From CAYLOP01 sp964385305 (GTDB lineage: Bacteria; Chloroflexota; Anaerolineae; Anaerolineales; E44-bin32), in assembly GCA_964385305.1 (NCBI GenBank), contig CAYLOP010000025.1, forward strand, positions 1 through 27,915: DNA of 27,915 nucleotides. The letters run 5' to 3'. How positions within the stretch are numbered: position 1 is the stretch's first letter; every line of letters starts with the position of its first letter. Positions 1-7,447 of the stretch are shown here, one piece after another. Position numbers and translations under genes: made by a program. The notes beneath the pieces are model-generated. The model was not told where the DNA came from, did not search any database, and was given only the letters and a program-made list of their open reading frames with translations.

Positions 1-765
1 GCCCATGACAAGAGGCAGTATCAGCAAGAAGGCGATTCCGAGTCCATATTTACCCCAACGTAAGTTCCTCTGCTGGGCGGGAGGGAGTGCAGTAATCTTG
101 TCCCTTACGCGTCCGCCACGCTGCTGCCAAAGAAAAGAGCTACCGGCAATGAGAATGAAAAGTATGCCAGCTGAACTTGGAAGGAGCGCTTTGGATCTGA
201 AGAGGATTTTGATAATCCCCGGGCCAAAGAAGTCCCTTAACCTTCCAGAGAGGATTTCGGAAAACAAGCCCACGGTCAAGGTCCAAATTACCCCGGATAG
301 AAGTGGCTGCTTGAAGCGGTCCGGCAGCAGCGTAAAAGCAGCAGCGACAACACCGAGGACGATAAATACACCTGCTAGTATAAGTACGCCAACCCATATG
401 CTTTGACCGAAGGTGAGGATATCGATCAGAGCAGGTGATACGTTTAGAAAAAACTGGCGAATGTTGAAAGCAGATTCCAACAAGATGAGCATGACGAGAG
501 GCAGGACGGTGAGTGCCCCAGTAACGGAACCATACAGGATACGCAGGCCGCGTTTCTCCTGATCGCCAGATTGGGCGGCCATATATGCCATGATCACGGG
601 TGCCAAGAAGAGCAGAAGTTGCCCAAGGCTCAATGTATTGGCGACGAGGTCGCGCTGCGCGAAGAGTCCAACCATGCCAATCATGCTCAGACTAAGGGCG
701 ACAGCCCCAGAGAGAAGCCCAAGCCGGATCGCGTTATTGATGTTTATACGAGAAGAGTTAGCCAT
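1..765 (-). CDS. livM: LivM-type branched-chain amino acid ABC permease (N-terminal part, cut by window start)
   Basis: Reading the minus strand from ATG at 765 gives 255 uninterrupted codons to base 1, so the 3' part of the gene lies outside the window. A GGTGGAG Shine-Dalgarno at about 771-777 precedes the ATG and overlaps the stop of the upstream livH, which indicates tight operon coupling. The visible part is strongly hydrophobic, with about six candidate membrane segments separated by short charged loops (for example around GDQEKRG and PDRFKQP). It ends at a segment (LLILPLVMG) of the kind that normally opens the LivM core. The conserved LivM core is therefore not yet visible, and the identity rests on operon position and on my recollection that some Chloroflexota LivM proteins carry a long N-terminal membrane extension. 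It would be an inner-membrane subunit for branched-chain amino acid (or related) uptake. Confidence 0.7.
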   Translation of the reverse strand, partial: MANSSRININNAIRLGLLSGAVALSLSMIGMVGLFAQRDLVANTLSLGQLLLFLAPVIMAYMAAQSGDQEKRGLRILYGSVTGALTVLPLVMLILLESAFNIRQFFLNVSPALIDILTFGQSIWVGVLILAGVFIVLGVVAAAFTLLPDRFKQPLLSGVIWTLTVGLFSEILSGRLRDFFGPGIIKILFRSKALLPSSAGILFILIAGSSFLWQQRGGRVRDKITALPPAQQRNLRWGKYGLGIAFLLILPLVMG

Positions 766-777
766 GATGTCTCCACC

Positions 778-1839
778 TCACGCTTTCTCTTCAGCCAATC
801 GTTCACCCAGGATGCCCTGAGGACGAAAGATGAGCACGAAGACCAGCATCGTAAAAGCGATCACGTCTTTCAATTGATGGGGTGCAGGAATGCCGAGACC
901 TTCGAGGAAAAGGCTTGGGCCAATCGATTCGAACATGCCCAGGAAGAGACCGCCGATCGCGGCACCCGGAACACTTCCGATACCGCCGAGGACCGCCGCC
1001 GTGAAGGCTTTTATCCCGGGGACGAATCCCATGAAGAAGTGAACCTGGCGAAAAACCAGGGCAAAAAGCACACCGGCCACACCTGCCATGGCCGCTCCGG
1101 TGGCAAACGTGATCGAGATCGTTTTGTCGATATCGATCCCCATCAGCGCGGCGACATCCTTGTCTTCCGCCACCGCTCGGATCGACTTTCCCGTTTTCGT
1201 TTGCATGATGAAGAAGTTGAGCCCAATAAGCATCACGATTGTCACGATGATGACGACCAGGTGTGTCTTGAGAATTTCTGATCCGAGGAAGGGAATACTT
1301 CCACGCAAAGCTTCAATCTGAGGGAAAGGGATCACTTTCGAGCCAAACAGGCCTCGGAAAAAGTACTGCCAGAAGAAGGATGCACCAATGGCGGTGATCA
1401 GTGGAACGAGACGCGGCGCTTTCCTAAGGGGTCGATAGGCGACTCGCTCTGTAAGTAACGCGATGCCAATCGATACAAGGATGGACAATATGATCGTAAG
1501 AGTCAGCCCGAAGATGGGATGTCGGTCGAGCAGCCCTGATGCAGCCATGGGTGAGGCGATAAGAACCGTAGACGTTACAATACCCGACATAAAGAATTCG
1601 CCATGTGCGAAGTTGATCATGAACAACACGCCATATACAAGCGTATAACCAATTGCGATAAGTGCATACATGCTGCCTTGAGCAATGCCGAAGATGAGGA
1701 AGTCAATCCATTGACGTGATGTGTATGGATTGTCGAGGATCGCTGCAACGGTCCCCCATAGAACGAGGACGATAATTGCGGCCCTCAACACCCAGAGGAA
1801 TACTAGGATTAAATCGAGATTTTGGAATCGTCGTAGCAT
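778..1839 (-). CDS. livH: LivH-type branched-chain amino acid ABC transporter permease
   Basis: This 353-residue integral membrane protein is one of the two permease subunits of a HAAT-family (branched-chain amino acid/amide) ABC importer. Family landmarks are clear: IGYTLVYGVLFMINFAHGEF at about residues 62-81 near the first core helices, and near the C-terminus FTAAVLGGIGSVPGAAIGG followed by a helix and RPQGILGE. The protein is longer than a typical LivH (about 290-300 residues) because it has an extra N-terminal hydrophobic segment (residues 10-34). The start at 1839 is chosen because GGAGA lies seven bases upstream; another ATG at 1844 is out of frame. It is the middle gene of binding protein - livH - livM, following the binding protein after a 103-base spacer that contains a stem-loop. 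Substrate specificity cannot be read from the permease. Confidence 0.93.
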   Translation of the reverse strand: MLRRFQNLDLILVFLWVLRAAIIVLVLWGTVAAILDNPYTSRQWIDFLIFGIAQGSMYALIAIGYTLVYGVLFMINFAHGEFFMSGIVTSTVLIASPMAASGLLDRHPIFGLTLTIILSILVSIGIALLTERVAYRPLRKAPRLVPLITAIGASFFWQYFFRGLFGSKVIPFPQIEALRGSIPFLGSEILKTHLVVIIVTIVMLIGLNFFIMQTKTGKSIRAVAEDKDVAALMGIDIDKTISITFATGAAMAGVAGVLFALVFRQVHFFMGFVPGIKAFTAAVLGGIGSVPGAAIGGLFLGMFESIGPSLFLEGLGIPAPHQLKDVIAFTMLVFVLIFRPQGILGERLAEEKA

Positions 1840-1860
1840 GTCATGGTCTCCGATAAGCGG

Positions 1861-1900
1861 GAGGGATGGGCCCAGGTTTTCACCCTAAGCCCATCCCCTC
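1861..1900 (-). repeat. Intercistronic stem-loop between binding protein and livH
   Basis: GGGATGGGC at 1863-1871 pairs perfectly with GCCCATCCC at 1889-1897, with two further outer pairs around a bulged C and a 17-base loop. No T-run follows in the direction of transcription, so it is not a classical terminator. In binding-protein ABC operons such hairpins often stabilise the 3' end of the highly expressed binding-protein mRNA or cause partial attenuation. That role is inferred here. Confidence 0.5.
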
Positions 1901-1942
1901 AGGTATCGCGGATTAGAAATTTCTATCCATGGGTAGCTGCGA

Positions 1943-3148
1943 TTACGGCCAAAGGCGCTCGTATGCTCCGTTATTCAGTTGCGAGACGGAGATCTTTGGA
2001 TCGGCGCAGTCGCCATACGCATCGCAGGTCAGCGATCCGGTGATGCCCGAGAACCCGGAAGTGGCGAACAAGCAGGTTCGCATATCCGCGCGCCCGATAT
2101 GGAGCGTGCCATCTTCATCTAAAAGACCTACTTTTTCGATGCAGTCGAAGATCATATTCGCGGCGTCGAAGGCGTGCGCATGGAAGACTGAGATGGGTTT
2201 CGCACCATATTTCTCTTCATAGGTGGAAACAAAGCGCACGTAAAGATCGCCTGTGTAGGCGAGATCCGGTCCTGAGAAGTACATTCCTTCGCCGGCTTCC
2301 CCGACAGCATCAATCGCGGCGTCGGAGATCATTCCGTCAGCGGCGGCAAGAATGGTGTTTTCAAGTCCCGATACTTCCTTGGCCTGCTTGGTGAGGAAGC
2401 CACCCTCGGCGGTGAAGACGGGGTAGTAGAGGAATTCGGGCGGTCCAGCAGCGGAGACGGCTGTTAGCACGGGGCGCATATCGGTATCACCCTTGTTGAC
2501 GGCCGTGAAGATTACGATCTCGCCTCCCAGTTCCTCGAAGTTGTCCGCAAACACTTTAGCCAGGCCTTCTGTGTAGGGGTCACCATCATGGATGGCGGCA
2601 GCCGAACGAACGCCAAGCACATTATACGCGTAGTCGGCCATGGCTTTACCCTGCACCTTGTCGTTATGCGCGGTGCGCAGGTAGCCTGCCTCATGAAGCG
2701 CTGGATCGGTCAGGGAGGGGGCTGTGTTGGAGGGGGATACCATCACGTACCCGGCTTCCGATACAACCTTTGACATCGGAACCCCTGCGCCAGAGCAGCT
2801 TGTCCCCACGATAGCTATAATCGTTGGGTCAGAAACGATCTTCTGAGCTGCCGTCTGCCCGCCCTCGGCGCTGCACCCATCATCCTCCGCCTGGAGTTCG
2901 ACAGGGTGACCGTCAACTTCGCCGCGGAAGTCGATGGCGATCTCAACGCCGTATTGTGAGTCTGTTCCAAGGTCTGTGTTGGGGCCAGAGATCACGAGCG
3001 CAGAAGCGATGCGAATCGGATCACCAGGAGCGTATGTTACACAGCCGATATCGTCCTGGCACTCAAAAGGTTCCGCGCCGCCACCGCAAGCTGCGAGAGC
3101 TAAGCTCAATACAATCAATATGATGAATGGAACGAACATGCGTTTCAT
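1943..3148 (-). CDS. livK: Branched-chain amino acid ABC transporter substrate-binding lipoprotein
   Basis: This 401-residue secreted lipoprotein of the Peripla_BP_6 (Leu/Ile/Val-binding, type I fold) family captures ligand outside the membrane for LivH/LivM. Residues 1-20 are a signal peptide ending in a lipobox (SLALAAC), so Cys21 is the likely lipid anchor. The mature part opens with a typical first strand (IRIASALVISGPNTDLG) and contains IVGTSCSGAGVPMSKV, characteristic of ligand-binding loops. Eight further cysteines, including CDAYGDC near the C-terminus, suggest disulfides. The frame stays open 46 codons upstream to 3286. I start at ATG 3148 because AGGAGGAG lies 9-16 bases before it and the signal peptide begins there. 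It is the first gene of the liv operon, transcribed from a strong promoter near 3320-3350. The ligand (Leu/Ile/Val, another amino acid or an amide) is not determined, and the gene symbol is by family only. Confidence 0.92.
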   Translation of the reverse strand: MKRMFVPFIILIVLSLALAACGGGAEPFECQDDIGCVTYAPGDPIRIASALVISGPNTDLGTDSQYGVEIAIDFRGEVDGHPVELQAEDDGCSAEGGQTAAQKIVSDPTIIAIVGTSCSGAGVPMSKVVSEAGYVMVSPSNTAPSLTDPALHEAGYLRTAHNDKVQGKAMADYAYNVLGVRSAAAIHDGDPYTEGLAKVFADNFEELGGEIVIFTAVNKGDTDMRPVLTAVSAAGPPEFLYYPVFTAEGGFLTKQAKEVSGLENTILAAADGMISDAAIDAVGEAGEGMYFSGPDLAYTGDLYVRFVSTYEEKYGAKPISVFHAHAFDAANMIFDCIEKVGLLDEDGTLHIGRADMRTCLFATSGFSGITGSLTCDAYGDCADPKISVSQLNNGAYERLWP

Positions 3149-3476
3149 CGGGTCTTCTCCTCCTATTTGTCGGGTCAAATCTGTGTCGATCACGATTATT
3201 GCGATCTGAAATATTTTTTGGAATTTGGACGCGAAATCTCCTTTCCTGACGCTCGTGGCTAAGATCGTGCGAAACGAGAATCGCAAACGCTTTGCTGAGC
3301 TTTAACGGTTATAACTTGATATTGTATAACTAAAAAACGATGAATGTCAAATATTGGATCAAACCAGGAGCAGTGATCTCGCCTTGCACTGCTACCCGTT
3401 TGACGATATTTTACTTAAAAACTTGTCGACAAAGGAAGGATCGCTTTCACCTTGAAAGTGAATGCAACTTTGAACA
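3149..3476. other. Intergenic region holding the liv operon promoter and leader
   Basis: This gap separates the liv binding-protein gene from the end of the cyclic-nucleotide-binding gene. It is noticeably AT-rich and contains the liv promoter and a predicted leader of about 165 bases. No convincing ORF, RNA gene or strong terminator is visible. The 46-codon in-frame extension of the binding protein (3149-3286) is taken as untranslated leader. Confidence 0.6.
3321..3350 (-). promoter_or_regulatory. Sigma70-type promoter of the liv operon
   Basis: On the minus strand a perfect -35 TTGACA (3345-3350) is followed by overlapping -10 candidates: TACAAT (3321-3326, 18-base spacer) or TATACA (3323-3328, 16-base spacer). 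Transcription would start near 3313, giving a leader of about 165 bases. Confidence 0.65.
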
Positions 3477-3962
3477 TTATATAGAATACAACAATTTCTC
3501 TCGAATCATCAACCCGGAATTTCGAATTTTAAGGGCCATATCTGCAGCCAGGTTGTACATCAAACGATAACCTAACTCAGGATGCTTCTCACAAATTTCC
3601 AAGAGACTTGATCTTGGGATGATGATTAAATGGGTGTTGTTTGTGGCGCTGCGCGCGGATGCAGAGCGGAGTCCTTGATCGACCAGTGCCATTTCACCAA
3701 AGGATTGACCCCTGCGAAGGGTGGCGATGGTGGTTGGGCGGCTTGGTATGTCGGGGCGGTCACTGACCAAGGAGGGGTCAACGAGGATCTCGACATCACC
3801 ACGAGCGATAATGTACAATTCATCAGAAGATGATTTCTCCTCGAAGATCATTTCGGCAACGCCAAAGTATTTGTCTTCACAAATCGCCGCAATAAGTTCA
3901 ATTTGCTGGGGAGTTATTCCCTGGAAGATATCTGACTGGAGGAGAATACCTGAGTGCGACAT
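3477..3962 (-). CDS. Stand-alone cyclic nucleotide-binding (CNB) domain protein
   Basis: This 161-residue protein consists essentially of one cNMP-binding beta-barrel of the CAP/PKA family. The phosphate-binding cassette is recognisable as FGEMALVDQGLRSASARSA: Glu91 and Arg99 occupy the positions that contact the ribose 2'-OH and the cyclic phosphate in cAMP-binding proteins. The N-terminus (DIFQGITPQQIELIAAICE) matches the helix that precedes the barrel. No helix-turn-helix or other effector domain follows, only about 45 residues of helical C-terminus, so it is not a CRP-type regulator by itself. ATG at 3962 has GGAG eight bases upstream and is preferred over an in-frame GTG at 3986. It is transcribed away from yraN-miaA. 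The ligand and partner are unknown; such single-domain proteins may act by protein-protein contact. Confidence 0.85.
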   Translation of the reverse strand: MSHSGILLQSDIFQGITPQQIELIAAICEDKYFGVAEMIFEEKSSSDELYIIARGDVEILVDPSLVSDRPDIPSRPTTIATLRRGQSFGEMALVDQGLRSASARSATNNTHLIIIPRSSLLEICEKHPELGYRLMYNLAADMALKIRNSGLMIREKLLYSI

Positions 3963-3991
3963 CGATCTTGCTCCACTGATAACCACTTGTC

Positions 3992-4000
3992 AGTCTAACA
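3992..4000 (-). promoter_or_regulatory. Candidate extended -10 promoter of the CNB gene
   Basis: The minus strand reads TGTTAGACT, an extended -10 (TGn plus TAGACT) whose start site would fall near 3985. No good -35 is seen. A similar TGnTAGACT element precedes the phosphate transporter gene and the tRNA gene. Confidence 0.35.
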
Positions 4001-4060
4001 TAAGAAGGTCAAGAAATAAAACCCTACGGCAAAGAAGGAAATAGACTTCATAGGCCTTGC

Positions 4061-4089
4061 TTGACGCTTATAGAGCGCGGCACTAGGAT
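4061..4089 (+). promoter_or_regulatory. Candidate promoter of yraN-miaA
   Basis: TTGACG (4061-4066), a 17-base spacer and TAGGAT (4084-4089) place a start site near 4096, giving a leader of about 37 bases before yraN. Confidence 0.5.
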
Positions 4090-4132
4090 TCATACGAACT
4101 CAACCTTTGCAACCATGCAAGAAAGGTGACGG

Positions 4133-4546
4133 ATGTCAGCTTCCTACGATGATCCTTTTGATGAGAGACGGGATCGCCAAAGAGTTGGAAAACTTGGGGA
4201 ACGCATAGCCTTGCAACATCTTGTGGATAATGGGTACATCGTCCTTTGCCAAAATTGGAGAGCGAGGGAGGGGGAAATAGATTTGGTTGTGAAAGATGGT
4301 GAGCAGATCGTCTTTGTCGAGGTTAAAACGCGCACCAGCCATGCCTATGGATGGCCTGAGGAAAGTATCACGCTAGCGAAACGACGGCACATGCAAAAAG
4401 CTGCTTGGGAATACCTGGATGCGCATCAATTGTTAGACACCGATTGGCGAATCGATGTCATTGCCATCGATCTATCACCGAGCGGGCGTCTGGAACGGTT
4501 GGAACATTATCAGTATGCTGTGGGCTATGATGGTGATCCAGGATGA
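4133..4546 (+). CDS. yraN: YraN/UPF0102 family nuclease-like protein
   Basis: This 137-residue protein belongs to the UPF0102 (YraN) family, which has a Holliday-junction-resolvase/restriction-endonuclease-like fold. The family signature is intact: GERIA (Glu23), GEIDLV (Asp50) and VFVEVKTR (Glu63, Lys65), forming a D-ExK type metal site, followed by ESIT and a C-terminal WRIDVIAIDL strand. The length is normal for the family (about 120-140), with a short charged N-terminal addition. AAGGTGACGG precedes the ATG. Its TGA overlaps the miaA ATG (ATGA at 4543-4546), so the two are translationally coupled. The biochemical role of the family is not firmly established. Similarity of the fold to DNA-processing enzymes suggests a nucleic-acid function, and that is inference. 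Confidence 0.92.
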   Translation: MSASYDDPFDERRDRQRVGKLGERIALQHLVDNGYIVLCQNWRAREGEIDLVVKDGEQIVFVEVKTRTSHAYGWPEESITLAKRRHMQKAAWEYLDAHQLLDTDWRIDVIAIDLSPSGRLERLEHYQYAVGYDGDPG

Positions 4547-5493
4547 ATACATTAATTCCGTTGGTTGTCATTCTTGGTCCAACCGCCGTTGGTAAGACAG
4601 AGATCTCCATTCGACTTGCGGAGCGCCTACAGGGGGAAATTGTCTCCGCCGATTCTCGCCTAGTCTATCGTGGAATGGACATCGGAACCGACAAGCCGGA
4701 CCTTGAAGCGCGCGCGCGTGTCACGCACCACCTTATCGATGTAACATACCCCGATGAGCCATGGAGTCTATCCGCACACCAAAAAGCCGCACAGATGGCA
4801 ATTCAGGAGATCGCAGGGCGAGACAAGCTGCCATTTCTTGTTGGGGGTACGGGGCAGTATGTCACGGCGATTCTTGAGGGTTGGGAGCCTCCACCAAGGT
4901 CGGAGGACGATTCGCTGCGCGAGGAACTCTTTCAGTTTGCGAAAGATCAAGGCGCAAAAGCTTTACACGCTCGCTTGAGGGCAACTGATCCTGAAACCGC
5001 TGAACGAATTGACTACCGGAATATTCGGCGCGTTGTACGAGCGCTTGAGATTTGCCAGCTTACAGGATCGCCTGCAAGCGATATACGCAGAAAGCATGCC
5101 CCGGGTTATCACGATCTCCGCATCGGGCTAGATTTGCCGCGTAGCAAGTTATACGCTCGTATCGATGCGCGCATCGATGCGATGTTGGAAGAAGGCCTGG
5201 TCGAGGAGGTGCGTTCGCTGCTCGAAAGCGGTTACTCGGCGGATTTGCCGGCTATGAGCGCGATTGGATATCGACAGATCGTGAGTCACCTTCAAGGTGA
5301 GATAGGTCTTGAGATAGCGGTTCGCCAGATGCGTCGCCAGACCCGGCAATTCGTACGCAGGCAAGCGAATTGGTTTAAGTTGGGCGATGAGCGAATTCAT
5401 TGGTTTGAGGCCAAAGAGGGGATTGAGCGTGAGATCGAGGCACTAATTCGTAAGTGGCTTGCGGAAAGTTCACGACTGGATCCCGCGCAATAA
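4543..5493 (+). CDS. miaA: tRNA dimethylallyltransferase MiaA
   Basis: This cytoplasmic enzyme transfers a dimethylallyl group from DMAPP to N6 of A37 in tRNAs reading UNN codons, stabilising codon-anticodon pairing. The 316 residues match the family length. Visible motifs in order are the P-loop GPTAVGKT (residues 12-19), the substrate-recognition motif SADSRLVYRGMDIGTDKP, VTHHLIDV, PFLVGGTGQYV, the helix YRNIRRVVRALEI, SAIGYRQI, and the C-terminal TRQFVRRQANWFK tract. The start overlaps the stop of yraN by four bases, indicating coupled translation from the promoter near 4061. The gene ends only six bases before the oppositely oriented phosphate transporter gene, and no obvious intrinsic terminator separates them. 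Confidence 0.97.
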   Translation: MNTLIPLVVILGPTAVGKTEISIRLAERLQGEIVSADSRLVYRGMDIGTDKPDLEARARVTHHLIDVTYPDEPWSLSAHQKAAQMAIQEIAGRDKLPFLVGGTGQYVTAILEGWEPPPRSEDDSLREELFQFAKDQGAKALHARLRATDPETAERIDYRNIRRVVRALEICQLTGSPASDIRRKHAPGYHDLRIGLDLPRSKLYARIDARIDAMLEEGLVEEVRSLLESGYSADLPAMSAIGYRQIVSHLQGEIGLEIAVRQMRRQTRQFVRRQANWFKLGDERIHWFEAKEGIEREIEALIRKWLAESSRLDPAQ

Positions 5494-5499
5494 CCACTA

Positions 5500-6477
5500 T
5501 TATTTTAGCAATAGGCAAGTTAGGGCTGATATTCCCGCAGTGATCGGAATGGTGAAGATCCAGGCGATGACCATTTGTCGTAGGATGCCCCACCGGACCA
5601 TACTCATGCGCTGCCCTGCGCCAACACCTACAATTGCTGAACTCATAACCTGGGTCGTGCTCACCGGACCACCTGCGAGGGATGCTCCAAGGATGACAAA
5701 AGCCCCTGATATCTGAGAAGCAAAACCGTGGATGGGGCGAATGCGGTAAATCCTACCCCCTAAGGTTCTGATCAGCCGCCATCCGCCGAGAGATGTCCCT
5801 AAAGCAATTGATCCAGCGCTAACGGCGATAACCCACTGCGGTATGTGGAAACTGTCCAACCACCCCATAAGGATGAGACCTAATGTGATGACACCCATGG
5901 TCTTTTGGGCATCATTCGTGCCATGGCTGAGCGATAGACCGATCAGTGTGAAGATCTGAAGTCGACGAAAAAATTGACTTGCTTTCGGTGTCGCGTTTCG
6001 AAGCAACCATAACGTGGTGCGCATAATGATGAAGCCGACAAACAATCCCAAGAGGGGAGAGAGCAGGAGTGATGCAAATATTTTTATCAAGCCAGCAAGT
6101 TTGACAACTGCAATACCGCCCGTAAGGATCGCCGCACCTAAGAGCCCACCCACAAGCGCATGGGAGGAGGATGATGGGATTCCTAGATACCATGTCGCCA
6201 AGTTCCAGACGACTCCAGCGAATAATGCCGCAAGAACCACATTGATTTGTAGGATATCTTGTGAGAGGAGATCTTTCCCAACCGTGGTTGCTACGGCCTG
6301 ACCAAAAATAAAGGGACCGATAAACTCCATCGTTGCCGCGAGCAACAGTGCAACCCTTGGCGATAGGGAGCGCGAATAAATCACGGTCGCCACGATGTTG
6401 GAGCTATCGTGAAATCCGTTTAGAAAATCAAACAACAACGCGAGCGCGAGAAGGGCGATCAAGAAAGGTGTCATCAT
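5500..6477 (-). CDS. pit: PiT-family inorganic phosphate transporter
   Basis: This 325-residue polytopic membrane protein should be a low-affinity, ion-coupled phosphate permease. The duplicated PiT signature is present. The first copy is GFHDSSNIVAT (residues 21-31) with GIPSSSSHALVGGLLGA (99-115). The second is LSHGTNDAQKTMG (183-195) with GGPVSTTQVMSSAIVGVG (269-286). Asp24, Asn27, Asn188 and Asp189 sit where the family has conserved polar residues. About ten hydrophobic segments are visible. Two adjacent ATG codons (6477, 6474) could start it; there is no clear Shine-Dalgarno. PiT genes are often paired with a DUF47/PhoU-like gene, but none is next to this one. It appears monocistronic and converges on miaA. 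Confidence 0.95.
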   Translation of the reverse strand: MMTPFLIALLALALLFDFLNGFHDSSNIVATVIYSRSLSPRVALLLAATMEFIGPFIFGQAVATTVGKDLLSQDILQINVVLAALFAGVVWNLATWYLGIPSSSSHALVGGLLGAAILTGGIAVVKLAGLIKIFASLLLSPLLGLFVGFIIMRTTLWLLRNATPKASQFFRRLQIFTLIGLSLSHGTNDAQKTMGVITLGLILMGWLDSFHIPQWVIAVSAGSIALGTSLGGWRLIRTLGGRIYRIRPIHGFASQISGAFVILGASLAGGPVSTTQVMSSAIVGVGAGQRMSMVRWGILRQMVIAWIFTIPITAGISALTCLLLK

Positions 6478-6558
6478 ATCTAGTGCAATCGTTTAAAGCA
6501 GACCGTGACGGGGCCAACATCGTTATTTCCCACGGCGCTGTATCCCTGATAGAGAGTA

Positions 6559-6567
6559 AGTCTACCA
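6559..6567 (-). promoter_or_regulatory. Candidate extended -10 promoter of the phosphate transporter gene
   Basis: The minus strand reads TATGGTAGACTT, containing TGGTAGACT (6559-6567) as an extended -10. The start site would be near 6552, about 75 bases before the gene. No -35 consensus is seen. The same 12-mer occurs in front of the tRNA-Asp gene. Confidence 0.35.
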
Positions 6568-6640
6568 TAAACCATGCAGATGCTCGTTGTTGAGGATCGC
6601 GCGAATAAAGACTTTACCCATCGCGCACAAACAGGCGAAT

Positions 6641-7447
6641 TCAGCGCGTTTGATCATGCGCAATAGAATTGGATAACCACGCACCCAAATGGTGAACCGC
6701 TAGGATTGTGAGGCTAATTGCCAGACCCGGCCATAGTGCAAGACGTGGGGTATCGATGAGGTGCACTCTTGCAGCGTTGAGGATTGCACCCCATTCAGGA
6801 ATGGAAGGGTCGCCTGCAAAACCGAGGAATGTGAGGGTTGTGATCCCCATAAAGGCCCAGGCAAAATGAATAGTTGCGAGCGAGAGTAGTTGTCCTTGAG
6901 CGTTAGGAAGGATGTGTCGAAGCGCAATGCGTTGACGGCCAGCACCAACTGCAATGGCAGCGTCGACGTAACCTCGTACGCGCAATTGTATGAAGAGCAT
7001 GCGGGCTAGGCGCGTAAAGCCAGGCACACCGCCTAAGCCAACGGCAAGGATGACAGTTGGAAGACCGGGGCCAAGCCCGGCGACGAACAGCATCGCGAGC
7101 AGAAGACCCGGGATAGCCAGCATAGCGTTTGAAAGCCATATAATCAGGCGGTCTGCCCAGCCTTCAAACAAGGCCGCGGTCAGGCCAGCCACGCCTCCCA
7201 GGGTCACTGTAATCAACAGCGCGAGCAGGGAAAGGCCGGGGCTGTATCGGGCGCCATACATCATGCGGGTCAGCAGGTCGCGACCGAGCGCATCGGTGCC
7301 GAGAAGGTGGTGTGAATTTGGAGATAGGAGGGGCTCAGCGACCGGTTGAAGAGGACTCCATCCGGAAAGCGCTGGTCCTACAAGGCTGACTATAAGGATT
7401 GCACATAGCCACATCAAGGAAAGGGTGGCGCCCAAACGTGTTGTCAC
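6641..7447 (-). CDS. Dpp/Opp-type ABC transporter permease (DppC-like)
   Basis: This 268-residue inner-membrane permease belongs to the peptide/nickel/oligosaccharide (PepT) ABC family, second-permease type. It shows the N-terminal feature HHLLGTDALGRDLLTRMMYGAR typical of DppC/NikC, and the cytoplasmic EAA loop DAAIAVGAGRQRIALRHILPN that docks on the ATPase. The end motif FLGFAGDPSIPEWGAIL is also diagnostic. It begins with GTG at 7447, overlapping the stop of the upstream permease (GTGA, 7444-7447), with AAGGAGAG just upstream. It is the last gene of the four-gene ROK kinase operon. No ATP-binding subunit follows; the next gene on this strand is the unrelated phosphate transporter. The substrate is unknown; peptide or oligosaccharide are the main options. 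Confidence 0.93.
   Translation of the reverse strand: MTTRLGATLSLMWLCAILIVSLVGPALSGWSPLQPVAEPLLSPNSHHLLGTDALGRDLLTRMMYGARYSPGLSLLALLITVTLGGVAGLTAALFEGWADRLIIWLSNAMLAIPGLLLAMLFVAGLGPGLPTVILAVGLGGVPGFTRLARMLFIQLRVRGYVDAAIAVGAGRQRIALRHILPNAQGQLLSLATIHFAWAFMGITTLTFLGFAGDPSIPEWGAILNAARVHLIDTPRLALWPGLAISLTILAVHHLGAWLSNSIAHDQTR

Noticed and set aside
571..1281. 236-codon plus-strand frame opposite livM/livH
   Set aside because: Its product is highly charged and low-complexity, and antisense to two clear membrane-protein genes.
3149..3286. 46-codon N-terminal extension of the liv binding protein
   Set aside because: The signal peptide and AGGAGGAG site fix the start at 3148; the extension is leader sequence downstream of the promoter.
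6590..6640. Possible terminator after the DppC-like gene (GCGCGA/TCGCGC)
   Set aside because: Only six pairs with a 16-base loop and no T-run follow; too weak to call.
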